From the NCBI GenBank assembly GCA_038049695.1, contig CP142452.1:80952501-81016500 (forward strand): a stretch of DNA of 64,000 bases, given 5' to 3'. Positions 34,894 through 46,939 of this stretch are shown here, one piece after another. Within the stretch, counting starts at the first letter, position 1; the number at the start of each line of letters is the position of its first letter. The notes under the pieces are model-generated. The model worked only from the letters and a program-made list of their open reading frames with translations, ran no database searches and was not told the origin of the DNA. A program made the position numbers and the translations under genes. The DNA is from Cinnamomum chago (taxonomy: Eukaryota > Streptophyta > Magnoliopsida > Laurales > Lauraceae).

Positions 34894-35401
34894 CTCATAA
34901 GTATTCCCAGTTGGTAATATTACTCTTGGACAGTAAACCAGCTTCTCTCTGTATAAATATAAACCTTGTATAAAACAATGATTGGAAAAATACTAATAGT
35001 CTGTCTGCCTTCCAACATGTACGCTTCGTGGTCAATAGAGTACCTTCCAACATGTACGCTTCATGGTCCACAGCGTGCTTCACATGGGTGGACGATAAAT
35101 ATGACCCTCACGCAGCTTTTATAAAATAAAATAAAATAAAATAATTAAACATGTGTGGATGACCAAAGTCTCTATTTACGGAGCCCAGCACCTGGCCTAC
35201 AAAACACCTTGCATCTCTCCTTCGTTTGCCCCTCATCCTTCTCTCCCTTCTTCTACCATGGCCTCATCTGACTACATGATCTACCGTCCAGAGAAAGTTG
35301 GGTATCTTGATCTTCTTCGTCTATGTCTCTTCAAGAGAAGACCATCCGACTGCAAGTTTGTGGAGAGCTCCCACTCCCAAGGCTCCAAGCTAGAGAATGA
35401 A

Positions 35402-37753
35402 TGTTAGGCTCCGTCCCGAGTTAATCTCGATTAACTCTAATTAATTGAACTTAAGACTAATTGAGCCGATTTAAGTAACTTAATGGTGCGTTAGCACCGA
35501 AAGAAAGTGACTGAGCCTAATGTGATTCATGTACGTTTAATGAAATGAATTGAGGGAAAATGAAGCTCAAATGAGCACATCAAATGATTTTTATATAAAT
35601 ACGGAATTGTACGTATTTGACCGAATACGGAAAGTCTTGATACCAACAAGTGTATCTCGACGAGTACGAGAACTTTCGTATAAGACTTGAATTGATTCGG
35701 CGAGGAAGGAATCAAATGGGACTTCATTTGACTTGAAATGGAATTAATGGGAATTATTGGACTTAATTGCAAATTCCTATCTTATATAACCTAACTGAAG
35801 TCATTTGATTCATTCATCCTCCAGGAGAAACCCTAGGCACCATTCAACATCCGTTTCTTCATTTATTCCTTCCTCTTTCTTCCGTTTTAAGGTTGAATTG
35901 AAGTGATTGAATTGAAGAGAAGTTGCTCTAATTCATCTTCTTTGTCTTCTTGAGCATCTTCTTGGAATTATTCTTGGAAATCAAGCTCGAAGAGAGGATG
36001 TCATCTCCAAACCAAGCTAAACAAGGACTTGGAACTTCATTTTGAGGCAAGCTATACTTATGTTTATGATTATTGAAGTGTTTGGATTGAGTTTAGTGGA
36101 AAAGAAATGATGGTTCAGCCATTAAGGATGGATTATGGATTTTGAAACCTTTAATTAGTTGTGAAAGTAATGTAATGGATTAGAATAATTATGGTTTGTT
36201 TAAGTAGATTATTAGGTTTGAATTTCATATATAAGTACATATCATCTTGCTTATCAGGTCATCAGAAAGAAGGAAAAAGGAATGGGTGAAACGCCCATTC
36301 GCTGCACTGCAGGAACAGAACTCGTGTTCTGTTGCTGCAGTGTGGCCGGTCGACCGGGAACACTGGGCCAGGCCCGAAATGGCCTGACCAAAGTACTGTT
36401 CACCCTTTTGTTTCTTTAGAACTTTGTTTGATCCGGCCCACTGAAAAATGTCTGGAAAGTACATTTGAGGTCCGAATTTCTGGAATTAAGAGTTTAAGCT
36501 TAGAGATTTACCAGACTATTCATAGTGAGAAAAATGTGGCCAATCGCTCCGACCTAACGGTCCTCGCGATTGTGGGACTCGATTCGAGTCCAGTGAGTTT
36601 GGATTTTTTTAGAACTAAGATCGCTTATGAGTCATGTGGGAAGTATGACTCCTATTAGTGATATCTAAACCTCCATAAGTGATAACTAGGGTTATTCTAA
36701 TGCATTAATTTCACTAAAAGTAATATCATCGGCAGTAATACATGCATGAATAATCCCCGTTCACTTAAGAATCTGGTTAGAGAATTAGTTTAGAATGAGG
36801 TTGAGATTAATAGGAATTATTAATAGGACTTGTTAACAGGTCTGGCACTACCTAGTGGTTTCCGAACTCATTATTGAATGGAATCGAATGAAATGAGAAA
36901 TGAATTGAATGAAATGACTATTCCTACTGCAGTAGATGAGAATGGGAGCGTCCGGAGCTCCATGAGACACCAGTGATCTCTGATCAAGACACTGGGAGAT
37001 CTCACCACACTGGACCGAAAGGTCATTGACTGAAAAGTCATACACTGAAAAGCCATTAATAAATATTGAACATTATGCATAAATGAATATGAAATGCGTC
37101 CTTTTGGAAGATTAAATGAATAGAATGGAGTTGAAACACTGCTAGTGTAGTTGCCAGTATATTGTTATTATTATTGGTATTCGTTATGAATTGTTTAACA
37201 CTGTTACACAATGAATTGTTAGGAATTATGAAATGTTATAAATATATGTATACATTGTTGAACCGTCGTGTTCACGGTATTACTGATGATATTACAGGCT
37301 CAGTTGCCCGTGCCGGTCCCTCCGAGACCGTCCCGCCAGCGCAGGAGGCCCATTCGCTACCTCCAGGAGGTTTAGCCGAATGGACGTGAGCAGAGAGCGG
37401 GTTCATTGGAGTATTTTGGGAAATTTGTGATAAACTGTTTTATATAGTCATTTTGGTATTGTAAGTAATGTATATATTGTCCCCTGCATTGTATTTAAAG
37501 ATGCAGTGGTTGATAAATGAAACGATGTAAATGGACGGTACAGTTTTAAGGTAAAGTGTTTAATTCATTGTGTTAAATAACTGTCAATGTATTTTATTTG
37601 TATATTCCGCACAACTGTACATTGACAGGTATTATGCAAGATCCCTTGTAGATTCGTTTTAACTTCGGTTATTTCGGATCTACGGGAGTAAGTATGAACA
37701 TCGCGACCCGGGGTTAACCCTAATGACTCTGATCTCGGGTCCGGGTCGTGACA
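35402..37753 (+). repeat. 5' LTR of the Ty3 element
   Basis: It runs from TGTTAGGCTCC to TCCGGGTCGTGACA, bounded on the right by the primer-binding site region. At about 2352 bp it is a long LTR. The end contains an inverted CGACCCGGG / CCGGGTCG pair (about 37705-37750). No reading frame of note was seen. The 3' partner survives only as GGGTCGTGACA at 41647-41657. Confidence 0.85.
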
Positions 37754-37764
37754 TACTTATTGTA

Positions 37765-37777
37765 TGGTATCAGAGCC
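37765..37777 (+). other. Primer-binding site (initiator tRNA-Met)
   Basis: TGGTATCAGAGCC, complementary to the 3' end of initiator tRNA-Met, lies 11 nt after the LTR end. It is the normal minus-strand primer site for plant Ty3 elements. Confidence 0.9.
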
Positions 37778-37964
37778 TAGTTAAAGGACTAGGTTAAGGG
37801 AGCTTAAAATCCTTAGTAAAGCTAGGAACGAAGTGAGAAGTGTGTGTTTCGAACAAATCCAACTCTGGATTTGTGTTTACTGCTTTCACTATATGTGCTA
37901 GATCTGTGATATAACTGAGATGGAAGTGTATAGATGTATTCTTACCTTTCTTATTGTTTACAGC

Positions 37965-40363
37965 ATGGCATCTGGATCGGGATCAGGATCTGGATCCGGA
38001 GGGGATGATTTTGCTATTGTTTCGCCTCCCCCTCCGCCGTCAGATAGTGAGGCGCGCTTTACTGCTCTGATGGAGCAGTTAGCTCGCAGTAATGAACAGA
38101 TAGCCCGCAGTAATGAACAGATTGCCAAGAGCCATGAAGCTCAGATGGGTATGCAGGCCCAAATAGTGCTATGTTAGAAGTGCAGAGCCAGATGCAGGCT
38201 CAGATACAGTCTCCACCTATAGTACCAGTCCAACCACCGCCACATGTTGAGACACAAGTGGTGTTACAGCATAAGGACAAGGATCCTCATGCTATCTTCG
38301 AGCGGTTCCGTAAGAGGGGAGCCACTGAGTTTCGCGGAGATGAAGATTGCCTGAAGGCAGATGAATGGCTCGAACACATTGAAGATGTGTTTGAAACGGT
38401 TGTTTGCACGCAGAAGCAGAGAGTGCTACTTATCTCTACCATGTTCAGAGATGCAGCGAACACGTGGTGGAAGAGTGTTAGAGATGCCTTCAAGGCAATG
38501 CCAGCAGAGGGTATTTGGGAGATTTTTCGGCAGCAGTTTCAGCGGAAATTTGTCCCAGAGCATGTACAGCAGCTGAAAGAGGCAGAATTCTTGACCTTGA
38601 AGCAAGGTCACATGACAGTGGCTGTATATGTGCATACCTTCCTGCAGCTATCCAAGTATGCGCTTGAGCTGATTGACACTGAAGCCAAGAAACTGAAGAG
38701 ATTCCTCTTCGGTCTAAATCCGGAGTACAAGGCTGTCATATTGGCTGGACAGAAGCCTACGACATTCGATGACGCCGTTGATAGGCCCTACACAGCAGAG
38801 GAGATACAGAGAGAGAAGGAAGCAGAGAAAGCAGCAGAGGCCTTAGCCGTGAATGCCAAGAGGAGTGGTGATTCATGGTTTCGGAAGGGAGGACCATCTA
38901 GGTCCAAGAGGCAGAAACACAGATTCATTCCTAGACCTGATAGGAATGAGAGGAGGGAGAACAGACCAGTCTGTGCTACTTGTGGGAGATTCCACAGGAC
39001 TGAGTCGTGTTGGAGGACCACTGGAGCTTGCTTTATCTGTGGTTCTTTGGAACACAGAATGGCATTCTGTCCGCGAGCTAGGAGAGATGACAGACCTCCT
39101 TATCAGTACCCAGCTCCAGGACAGGCAGCACTTCCAGCTCCTCCACCGAGGTCAGCCTTGCCTTCTCCTCCTCCTAGACCACAGCAGCCACAGCCTCCAC
39201 GTCAGGGTCAGCAGCGTCAGTGGCAGAGACAGCAGCCCAGACAGCAGCAGCAGGCAGAGAGACCACAGGTAGCTGGGATGGCTTGTGCCGTCAACAGAGA
39301 GCAGGCTGATGTTGCAGCCAATGTTGTGGAAGGTACAATTTATGTTGATGATAAACCTGCTATTGCATTATTTGATCCGGGTTCTACACATTCTTTTGTT
39401 GCACCTGCGTTTGCTTGTGATATGCAAAACCGGATCATGCAGTTAGCTTATGATTTCACAGTGTCTACTCCTTTGGGAAGACAAGTGAGGTGTGAGTTGT
39501 ATATACCTCAGTGCACTGTCAGGATTGGAGAGGTGTCCATGCCAGCTGATTTAGTAGTCCTAGCAATGAATGATTTTGATGTGATCTTTGACATGGATTG
39601 GCTTGCGAAGTACAGGGCTTGTTTAGACTGTTTCCGCAAGATCATCACCTTCAGGGTTGATGAAGCAAATGCCAGTGTACTATTTGAGGGAGTTAGAAAA
39701 AGATATGACACCAGGCTTGTTTCAGCACTCAAGGCTGAACGGTTGATGCAGAGTGGTTGCGAAGGCTATATTGCCTTTATTACAGAGAAGAAGCCTATAC
39801 AGGAGTTGAAAAATATTCCTGTAGTCTGTGAGTTTCCAGATGTGTTCCCAAATGAGGTGCCAGGTCTACCTCCAGCTAGGGAAGTAGACTTCGCTATTAA
39901 GCTTGTGCCTGGTACAGCACCGATATCCAGGTCACCTTATCTTATGGCACCATCTGAGTTGTATGAATTGAAGAGGCAGATGCAGGATTTGCTAGACAAA
40001 GGTTTTATCAAACCTAGTGTCTCACCATGGGGAGCACCTGTACTGCTTGTAAAGAAGAAGGATGGCACTCTTCGAATGTGTATCGATTATAGGCAGATAA
40101 ATCAAGTAACAGTGAAGAACAAGTATCCACTGCCTAGGATCGATGAGTTGTTTGATCAACTCCAGGGTGCAGCGTACTTTTCAAAGATTGATCTTCGATC
40201 TGGATATCACCAAATACGAGTAAGAGATCAAGATGTCCAGAAGACTGCATTCAGGACTCGTTATGGCCATTATGAATTCCTTGTCATGCCTTTTGGTCTA
40301 ACCAATGCACCTGCAGTGTTTATGGCTTTAATGGACAGGGTGTTTGCGTCCTATTTAGACTAG
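37965..40363 (+). pseudogene. gag-pol of the Ty3 element, first part (Gag, protease, RT start)
   Basis: The ATG at 37965 opens a Gly/Ser-rich leader (MASGSGSGSGSGG). A frameshift lies near 38160-38175, after which the frame runs to a TAG at 40361-40363. Retrotransposon Gag domain at about 38280-38770 ([17 protein letters not shown]); two CCHC-like knuckles at about 38970-39080 ([17 protein letters not shown]); Pro/Gln-rich linker; aspartic protease with [10 protein letters not shown] at about 39370 (DPG in place of the more usual DSG); RT from about 39970 with MCIDYRQIN and SGYHQIRV. The stop falls four codons before the RT catalytic FIDD, where relatives have a Gln codon. Not functional as it stands. 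Confidence 0.88.
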
Positions 40364-41652
40364 ATCGTTGTGATCTTCATCGATGATATTCTGGTCTACT
40401 CAAAGACAGAGATAGAGCATTCACAGCATTTGAGAACAGCCTTGCAGATACTGAGAGAGAATCAGTTATATGCAAAACTTGAAAAGTGTGACTTCTGGTT
40501 GCAGCAGGTTGCATTTCTGGGGCATATCATTACCAGAGATGGGTTAGCTGTTGATTCAGCTAAGATTGAGGCCATTACCAATTGGCAGAGTCCGAAGAAT
40601 GTGCCTGAAGTGAGAAACTTCTTAGGATTGGCAGGCTATTATAGAAGGTTCGTAAAGGACTTCGCAAAGATAGCAGCGCCATTGTCGAGACTGACTCGGA
40701 AGAATGTTCCATTCCAATGGAACGATGCATGTGAGTCCAGTTTCCAGATTTTGAAGCAGAAGTTGGTGTCAGCCCCGATTTTAGCCTTACCCGAAGGAAG
40801 AGGAGGATTTGAGATTTACTCAGATGCCTCGGGTGTAGGATTGGGCTGTGTGTTGATGCAGAACCGCAAGGTGATAGCATATGGTTCGCGTCAGTTGAAA
40901 GACCATGAGAAGAATTACACTACTCATGATCTCGAGCTCGCAGCGGTTGTATTTGCTTTGAAGCAATGGAGGCATTACTTGTACGGAGAGACTTTCGAAG
41001 TACACTGTGATCACAGAAGCCTTCAGTACTTGTTTACTCAGAAGGATATCAATCTGAGGCAACGCCGTTGGTTGGAGCTGATTAAGGACTACGACTTTCC
41101 ATTCAAGTATGTACCTGGAAAGGGTAACGTAGTTGCTGATGCTCTGAGTCGGAAGGTAGCAGATTTGGCTTCATTAGAAGATGGATGGAATCTGCTTGAA
41201 GACTTCAAGGACTCAGATGTGTCCATTGAGTTCATGAATGACAAGAGATTGGTTGCAGCAATGTCAATATTCGAACCCCTTCTCATTACAGAGATTAAGG
41301 AGAGACAATTTGCAGACTCTGGATTAGCAAAGATCAGGGATAACATTGCTCAGAGACCAGATTTCGTGTTAGTAGAAGGAGTCTTCTACTTCAAGGACAG
41401 GCTGTGTATACCAGCACAGGAGGATTTGAAGCAAGCAGTGATGTTTGAAGCTCATCACACTAGATATTCTATGCATCTAGGAAGTACCAAGATGTATAGG
41501 AATCTCAAAGGTAGATTTTGGTGGAATAACATGAAGCGGGAGATCGCAGGTTATGTGTCTTCCTGCTTGACTTGCCAGCGTGTGAAGTTCGAGCATCAGA
41601 AACCGCCAGGATTGCTTCATCCACTAGATATTTCCAAGTGGACATGGGGTCG
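40364..41652 (+). pseudogene. pol of the Ty3 element, second part (RT palm, RNase H, integrase finger)
   Basis: It is in frame with the first part beyond the TAG. It has [11 protein letters not shown] (RT catalytic Asp pair) at 40379 on, RNase H with [10 protein letters not shown] (about 40814) and [18 protein letters not shown] at about 41137-41157, and an integrase H2C2 zinc finger (HH...C..C, about 41452-41580). The sequence is cut after KWTW and continues without a stop through the 11-nt LTR remnant into lipase exon 1 in the lipase frame, ending at 41857. The integrase catalytic core is absent. Confidence 0.88.
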
Positions 41653-42033
41653 TGACAATGAAAGTGCCATAGCTGACTGGATAGTCGGTTTCACCTTAAT
41701 CATTCAGAAGATATTGTTGCTGTTGGACGTACCATTACGCATCTTGGGCTTCATCATTGAGTTTTTTTTTAATTTTCTGTCTCTTAATGGAGGATTTTTA
41801 CGTTTGATTTTCCGTATTATAACATGTAGGTACAAAGACTCAATAACTGATATGTGATAGATGGTTAATGAATACTACGTACAGTATATTTCTAGTGTAA
41901 ATGCAGTGCTGCACTACTGCATTTATGTCTAACTTCTTGGTAGCTACTTTCAGGAGATGCATTTCATTTAATTTAATATCATGCTCAACAATCCACTCTC
42001 CCGACACGTATATATAGTTAAGGATTATATAAT

Positions 42034-42390
42034 GAGGACTGCTCTCATAAGCTCATATGTGTGGTGGGGCCCACCTAGGGACCCACATGGGGATGGCGGG
42101 GGGATGGATTTCAAAGACTCCCTCGGATCTTCCTCTTTGCAAAAATCAGCTCCAACCGGGATTTCTATCATCTCTATATGAGCCCAAAAGTTTAATGGTC
42201 AATAATCGATTTGAATCGATACATAGTCGATCCAACGATCCAGTAAATTCAGATCTGACAGAAAGTTGATGAACATGTGCAATTTTGAGGAGTCATGTGT
42301 TTGGTTCATTTGGATGGACCAAACATTGACCCCATAAGCATGAGCTTATGAGATTTTATTCTAAGCTTGAGTTTAGAAGAGCCTCGCTCA
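42034..42390. mobile_element. MITE of a two-member local family, copy 2, 8-bp target duplication
   Basis: In intron 1 of lipase B, flanked by TATATAAT (42026-42033 and 42391-42398). Lipase A has the single uninterrupted site (17413-17425). Terminal inverted repeats start GAGGACTGCTCTCATAAGC. An 8-bp duplication suggests hAT mobilisation. It is homologous to 26585-26942. Confidence 0.88.
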
Positions 42391-43530
42391 TATATAATAC
42401 ACATATATGCACATACAATTGCACATTCCATATAAGAGTTTCTTATACTTGGCAGAATGATCTTGTAGGGGAGGTTTCAAGTGCATCTATCCCTCACCAT
42501 AGGGTAAGGGGCACTTCCCCTTTTTGCACATGAAGACAAAGAAGTGTACCTCACATATGTACTTGAAAAATAACTTTTGTACTTGAAAATTCTCAATTAT
42601 GGAAGTGTCCCTCACCCTATGGTGAGGGATGGATGCACTTAAAACTTCCCCGATCTTGTAATCCTTTCCATTTAGAGTTGTTCGGTGATAACTTAAAAAA
42701 AAAAAGTCTTCTCTCTTCACAATTAGCATTTTCTAGTGGCCTGTTTGGATAAAAAGAAATACATAGAAAAATAAAATGGAGGCGGCAGGAGAAATTTGTA
42801 TACATTTCAAATTTGGAATGTACGTAGGCGGCAAATTTCACTGACAGTTCTCTCCATATGTTTTGTTTTGTTAAACTTCTCAAGTACTTCAGAAATCAAG
42901 GTTTGATATTTTCACGGGTTTCTTTTCTCAGGTTCTGTAGTGATTCCCAAACAGGAGTACTCTGAGAGCTATCGATCGTCTGTCGGCCATTTAGATGGAC
43001 GGTTGGATCTATACAAGACCTCAAATTTTCTGCCCCGGAAGGATACTCTAAACACATCCAATGACGTGACTCTCATGGATCTTACCATGATGGCCGCTAA
43101 GGTCGCCTATGAGAATGAAGCATACATCAAGAAAGCCATTAACCATTGGAAGGTAGGTTTTGGTTCTTCTAAGGGATAATCTCAGAAACTCAGTCGAAAT
43201 TGACCTAGTTGACTTTGGTGCTCTTGAGAAACGCAGTCTATCAGTTTGAGCCAGACTTGGGTGGAATAGGTCAAAGCTCAGTTGACTCAGCTAATACACA
43301 ATCAAGACTCAGCAGTGTCATTGATTCAACTCGGTCAATAGCTTAAACGTACTAAGTTTCTGAGTTTCTGAACGATGAATTTATGTTTTAAAATGTTGTT
43401 GCAAGAAGATTTTTCTCCATCCACCTGTGCCGCAAGACATTTATACTAATTTGATTAAGTGACCAACTCCTCATTGTGGCATGTTGATCAAACCGGCCAT
43501 TAATTCGAAGGAAGGATCTTATTAAGTGCG

Positions 43531-43554
43531 CCCCCCCCCCCCCCCCCCCCCCCC
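43531..43554. repeat. Poly-C run of 24 at a deletion junction in lipase B intron 2
   Basis: Relative to intron 2 of lipase A (about 19200-19690), roughly 480 bp are missing here and the two flanks meet around a 24-C homopolymer. It may be real or a sequence-assembly artefact. Confidence 0.8.
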
Positions 43555-45521
43555 TTCTTGGAACCCAATTTTGGCTCATTTTCCTCAATTTTACTTCTTT
43601 ATAACGTAGCATTGTCTAAATAACCTTTTTTCCCATATGCAGATGAACTTTGTAGGGTTCTTCAACTGCTGGAACGGTAAGGATCAATGATGATAACTGG
43701 TAAAAATCAGTAGTCAAAGCTCATAGCTATCTGGTCTTGGGCCCATTTTGGAGTTCGATGAATAGATTCGATGATATTTAGAACAATTACTTACAGAACG
43801 AATGATATATACAAGCATATCAATTGCTGCGACTCTTTTGCATTTCAATCCTTCTGGACTGTCACTATGGGCTTATGGATTGATGGGCCATTTCAAGATT
43901 TTGCTACATAAAAGCCATACTTCTTGTTCTACTGTTTAGCTAATCAATCCACATCATTTAACAAGTAACCTTGTCTTTCAGTGATCCTGAAGGACTTTGG
44001 AACCCAAGCTTATATCTTTTGCGATCGGTCCGTGGATGCCATCTAATAGTGGTGGCCTTTCGTGGCACAGAAGCCTTCAACGCAAAGGATTGGATGACTG
44101 ATGTCGATCTCTCCTGCATTGCAATGGGAAAAATGGGAAGGGCCCATTTGGGGTTCATGAAAGCCATGGGCCTCCAAGATGAGAAGGACTATCTCAAGGG
44201 TTGGCCCAAGGACTACCAAGGAGAGAAAGGTAAGCCTTTGGCATATTACACATACGAGACACACTCAAGACACTGTTACAAGTGCACATGAATGCAAAGA
44301 TAGTGGTTACAGGACACAGCCTTGGCGGGGCCCTTGCGGCCATCTTTCCTTCTATACTCATTTTGCATGATGAAACAACCATCTTGAACAGCTTTGCCGG
44401 TGTTCTGACTTATGGGCAGCCAAGAGTTGGAGATGAGATCTTTGGCAGTTTCATCGAAGCACGGCTGATGAATTCAGGGCTTCAACAGTTCTATTATAGA
44501 GTGGTCTACAGGTATGATATAGTTCCAAGAGTCCCCTTTGATGACCCTACTATTTCTCAATTCAAGCAATTTGGCTACTGTATCTGCATCAGCAGCTGGT
44601 ATGAAGGACAGGTATAATTAGTTCCTTAATTCTTTTTCCTTGTTTTCATTTTGCACATGTTTATTATTTCTTTTCCTTCTCTTTCCAAGGAAAGGGATCG
44701 ATATGGGTGAAAGCTTTTATAAAGGGGGCGATGGGTGGATTGACAAATACTGGATTTTACTTTCATAAAGGACTAGGGATGCGGAGGAGATGTTCTCCTA
44801 CAAGCAACGGGATGCAGGAAAAACCTATCGGTGCCTTTTGGAGGTTCGAATGTACGTATGGGAGCTTCCCCACACCGTTGATCGTAGGAAAAAGAAATTC
44901 CAACGATGGAGATCTATTCTACAAATTCAACCATCAATTTAGCTCCATCATATGCAACACTAGCTACCAACTGATCACCCTTTACCTTTACGTAGAAAAC
45001 ATTGGAAAATTTTGGTCACATTAATGTCTCAACATACAAAAATGTTTGAAAAGGCGTAAACACATTAATACTAGTGCAAAGCAATATTAGTGTATACAAA
45101 CATTCGGACTACTACTACTATAGGCATGTTTTCATCCAAATTCACTCTATTAAGAAAACGCCTTGAGAAATTATTTAGAGTATTTTACCTTTATCAAAAC
45201 CAGGAAAGCTAAAATCCCTCGGGGTTTTCTCATTTTTATTTTCTGTGTTTAATGAACATGCAGATGATGAAGGAAGAGCCTAACAAGAACTACTTCGATC
45301 CAAAATACATTCCTTCCAAGTACTTCAATGCATGGAAAGACCTGATCACGTCGCTTTTCTTGAGCAAGACACAAGGAAAAGATTTTAAGGAGAGTGGGGC
45401 TTGCATCATGTATAGGATAACGGGGCTTCTCATTCCTGGCGTAGGCTCCCATAACCCAAGGGATTATCTGAATGCAATAAGGCTCGGAAAGATAACCATA
45501 TCATACAAGGCAATGGTCTAG

Positions 45522-46939
45522 GCCCTCCAGTACACCTCTCTTATTTTGGTTCAAGTCATTTTCTCATCATCAGCTTTAAATTAGGATATTTGTTAATCTT
45601 GGATCCTGGAGGTACTGTTTGCAGATTTTTCATTGTATTTCTTTACTTTAAAAACAATAAGTATCATAGTTCCAAAATTAGCAACATTTTCTGTGCCCAT
45701 TTCAATGAAAAGAGGAGTTTCTTATACAAAGTAACGATAGGGCCGGGCGTTTCTGCCCTTTAAAGGAATTCTCTCTAATATTTGAATCCCACAAGCCCAT
45801 CTTGATGTCCGCCAACCCATGAAAGGCTTGAGGGATTCAAAAATATCCAGGGGGTAAGTAAGTGCAAAAAAGTAGCCCCATCAAATCACCTGAGCCCCTT
45901 CATCTTATTATCTTTATCTTAGCTGTTACAAATGTAGGTTGATTGTTAAGGTATTAATTGAGCACCTTCAAAAATCAAAGATATCGCGTGCAATCCTCTC
46001 TTTTTTTTTCTTTTTTTATTTTTTCATGTGTGGGCTTCTACATTGATAAAGCCAAGAAATTCGCTAACTTAACCATTTGAATATTGGTCTGCAACATTGT
46101 AGGATATATATAGTCCATTTGTTCACATATCAAAATTCGAATCATTTAAGTTTTTTTAAATGCCAGATAATTTATATTCCCTACTTATAAGAAGAAAATA
46201 AATTTAAGTAAACGGGCTAGTTATATATAGCAGTCACAATTTCTAGCAGACTGCTAATTAAAGTTGAGAAATCTAATGAACTGCCTGAAGATGCAATTGC
46301 AATGGTTAAACTAAAAACAAGCGCATGCTAGAAGTGACCAGATATATGGGTCTGGAATATCAGAAAAATGAAATAGATTCACAAGTCTTGGATGCTTACA
46401 GTAGCCTTGGGTCGGTCCTTACATCCAGATGAATGGGCCCAAGCTTATTGGACTTAAAACTGGGAGTTGATAGGATGATGAGATCGCTAGCTTGATGTAA
46501 GCTTGAATGCTTCTGATCAGCCGATGGGCGAAATGGGTCCAGTTTTTAAAAGAAGGCAACTAGTTGGGTAATTAGCTCTCTGGAATAAATTTAGACAATA
46601 CTTGAGCCGTTTAGGCCTTTATTATATGATGGGCCTAGTTCCATTTTTACCAGATTTAACCTTTCCATTACTCGGGTCAAAGCAGTCGGCGGGCCCTTAA
46701 TGGGCTCTCAGTATAGGCCAATCTAGGCATGAAAGAATTGGTTGGTAATGCATTGTTTAGAGTAGCTCAAGAATGAGGAGCTTATTGCTATTCCGATGGA
46801 AACGACAATACACTGCTTGGTGATCAAATTCATTCCTTCACCTTCACCCTAATAAAGCTCAACTGGATGGCTGAACACCAAGTTTTTACTCTGATTTTGG
46901 AGATCTTATTGAGAATATCCCCTGCCTATCTATAAGGCT
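45522..46939. other. 3' flank of lipase B, third copy of the duplicated flank
   Basis: 45522-45700 matches the lipase A and D 3' flanks. 46025-46230 matches 430-645 and 22065-22255, without the hAT MITE found there. After 46240 it is unique, non-coding DNA. 46876-46947 is repeated at 52122-52197 on the far side of the hAT element. Confidence 0.7.

Larger units (their letters stand above)
35402..41657 (+). mobile_element. Ty3-type LTR retrotransposon, 3' half deleted
   Basis: It begins TGTTAGGCTCC after ATGAA (35397-35401) and ends GGGTCGTGACA before the same ATGAA (41658-41662), so it is a genuine insertion. The 5' LTR is about 2.35 kb. The internal order Gag, CCHC, protease, RT, RNase H, integrase H2C2 finger is that of Ty3/gypsy elements. 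The element stops in the integrase just after the zinc finger and jumps to the last 11 bases of an LTR. The integrase core, any chromodomain and almost all of the 3' LTR are missing. Direction is the same as the host gene. Confidence 0.93.
35258..45521 (+). pseudogene. Lipase copy B: OBL1-like lipase broken by a Ty3 insertion and two frameshifts
   Basis: Exons corresponding to A: exon 1 in two parts (35258-35401 and 41663-41825), exon 2 42932-43152, exon 3 43643-43676, exon 4 43982 to about 44612, exon 5 45264-45521. Splice sites and the lipase motifs GHSLGG, YRYDIVPR and GVGSHN remain, and exon 2 differs only by in-frame indels. It is disabled by the 6.3-kb retrotransposon in exon 1 (target duplication ATGAA) and by two single-base losses in exon 4: near 44041, just before the FRGTE region, and near 44251, before GHSLGG. 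Relative to A, intron 1 has gained a MITE (42034-42390), intron 2 has lost about 480 bp at a poly-C run, and intron 4 has gained about 230 bp (44773-45003). Overall similarity to A is high, so inactivation looks fairly recent. Confidence 0.93.
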
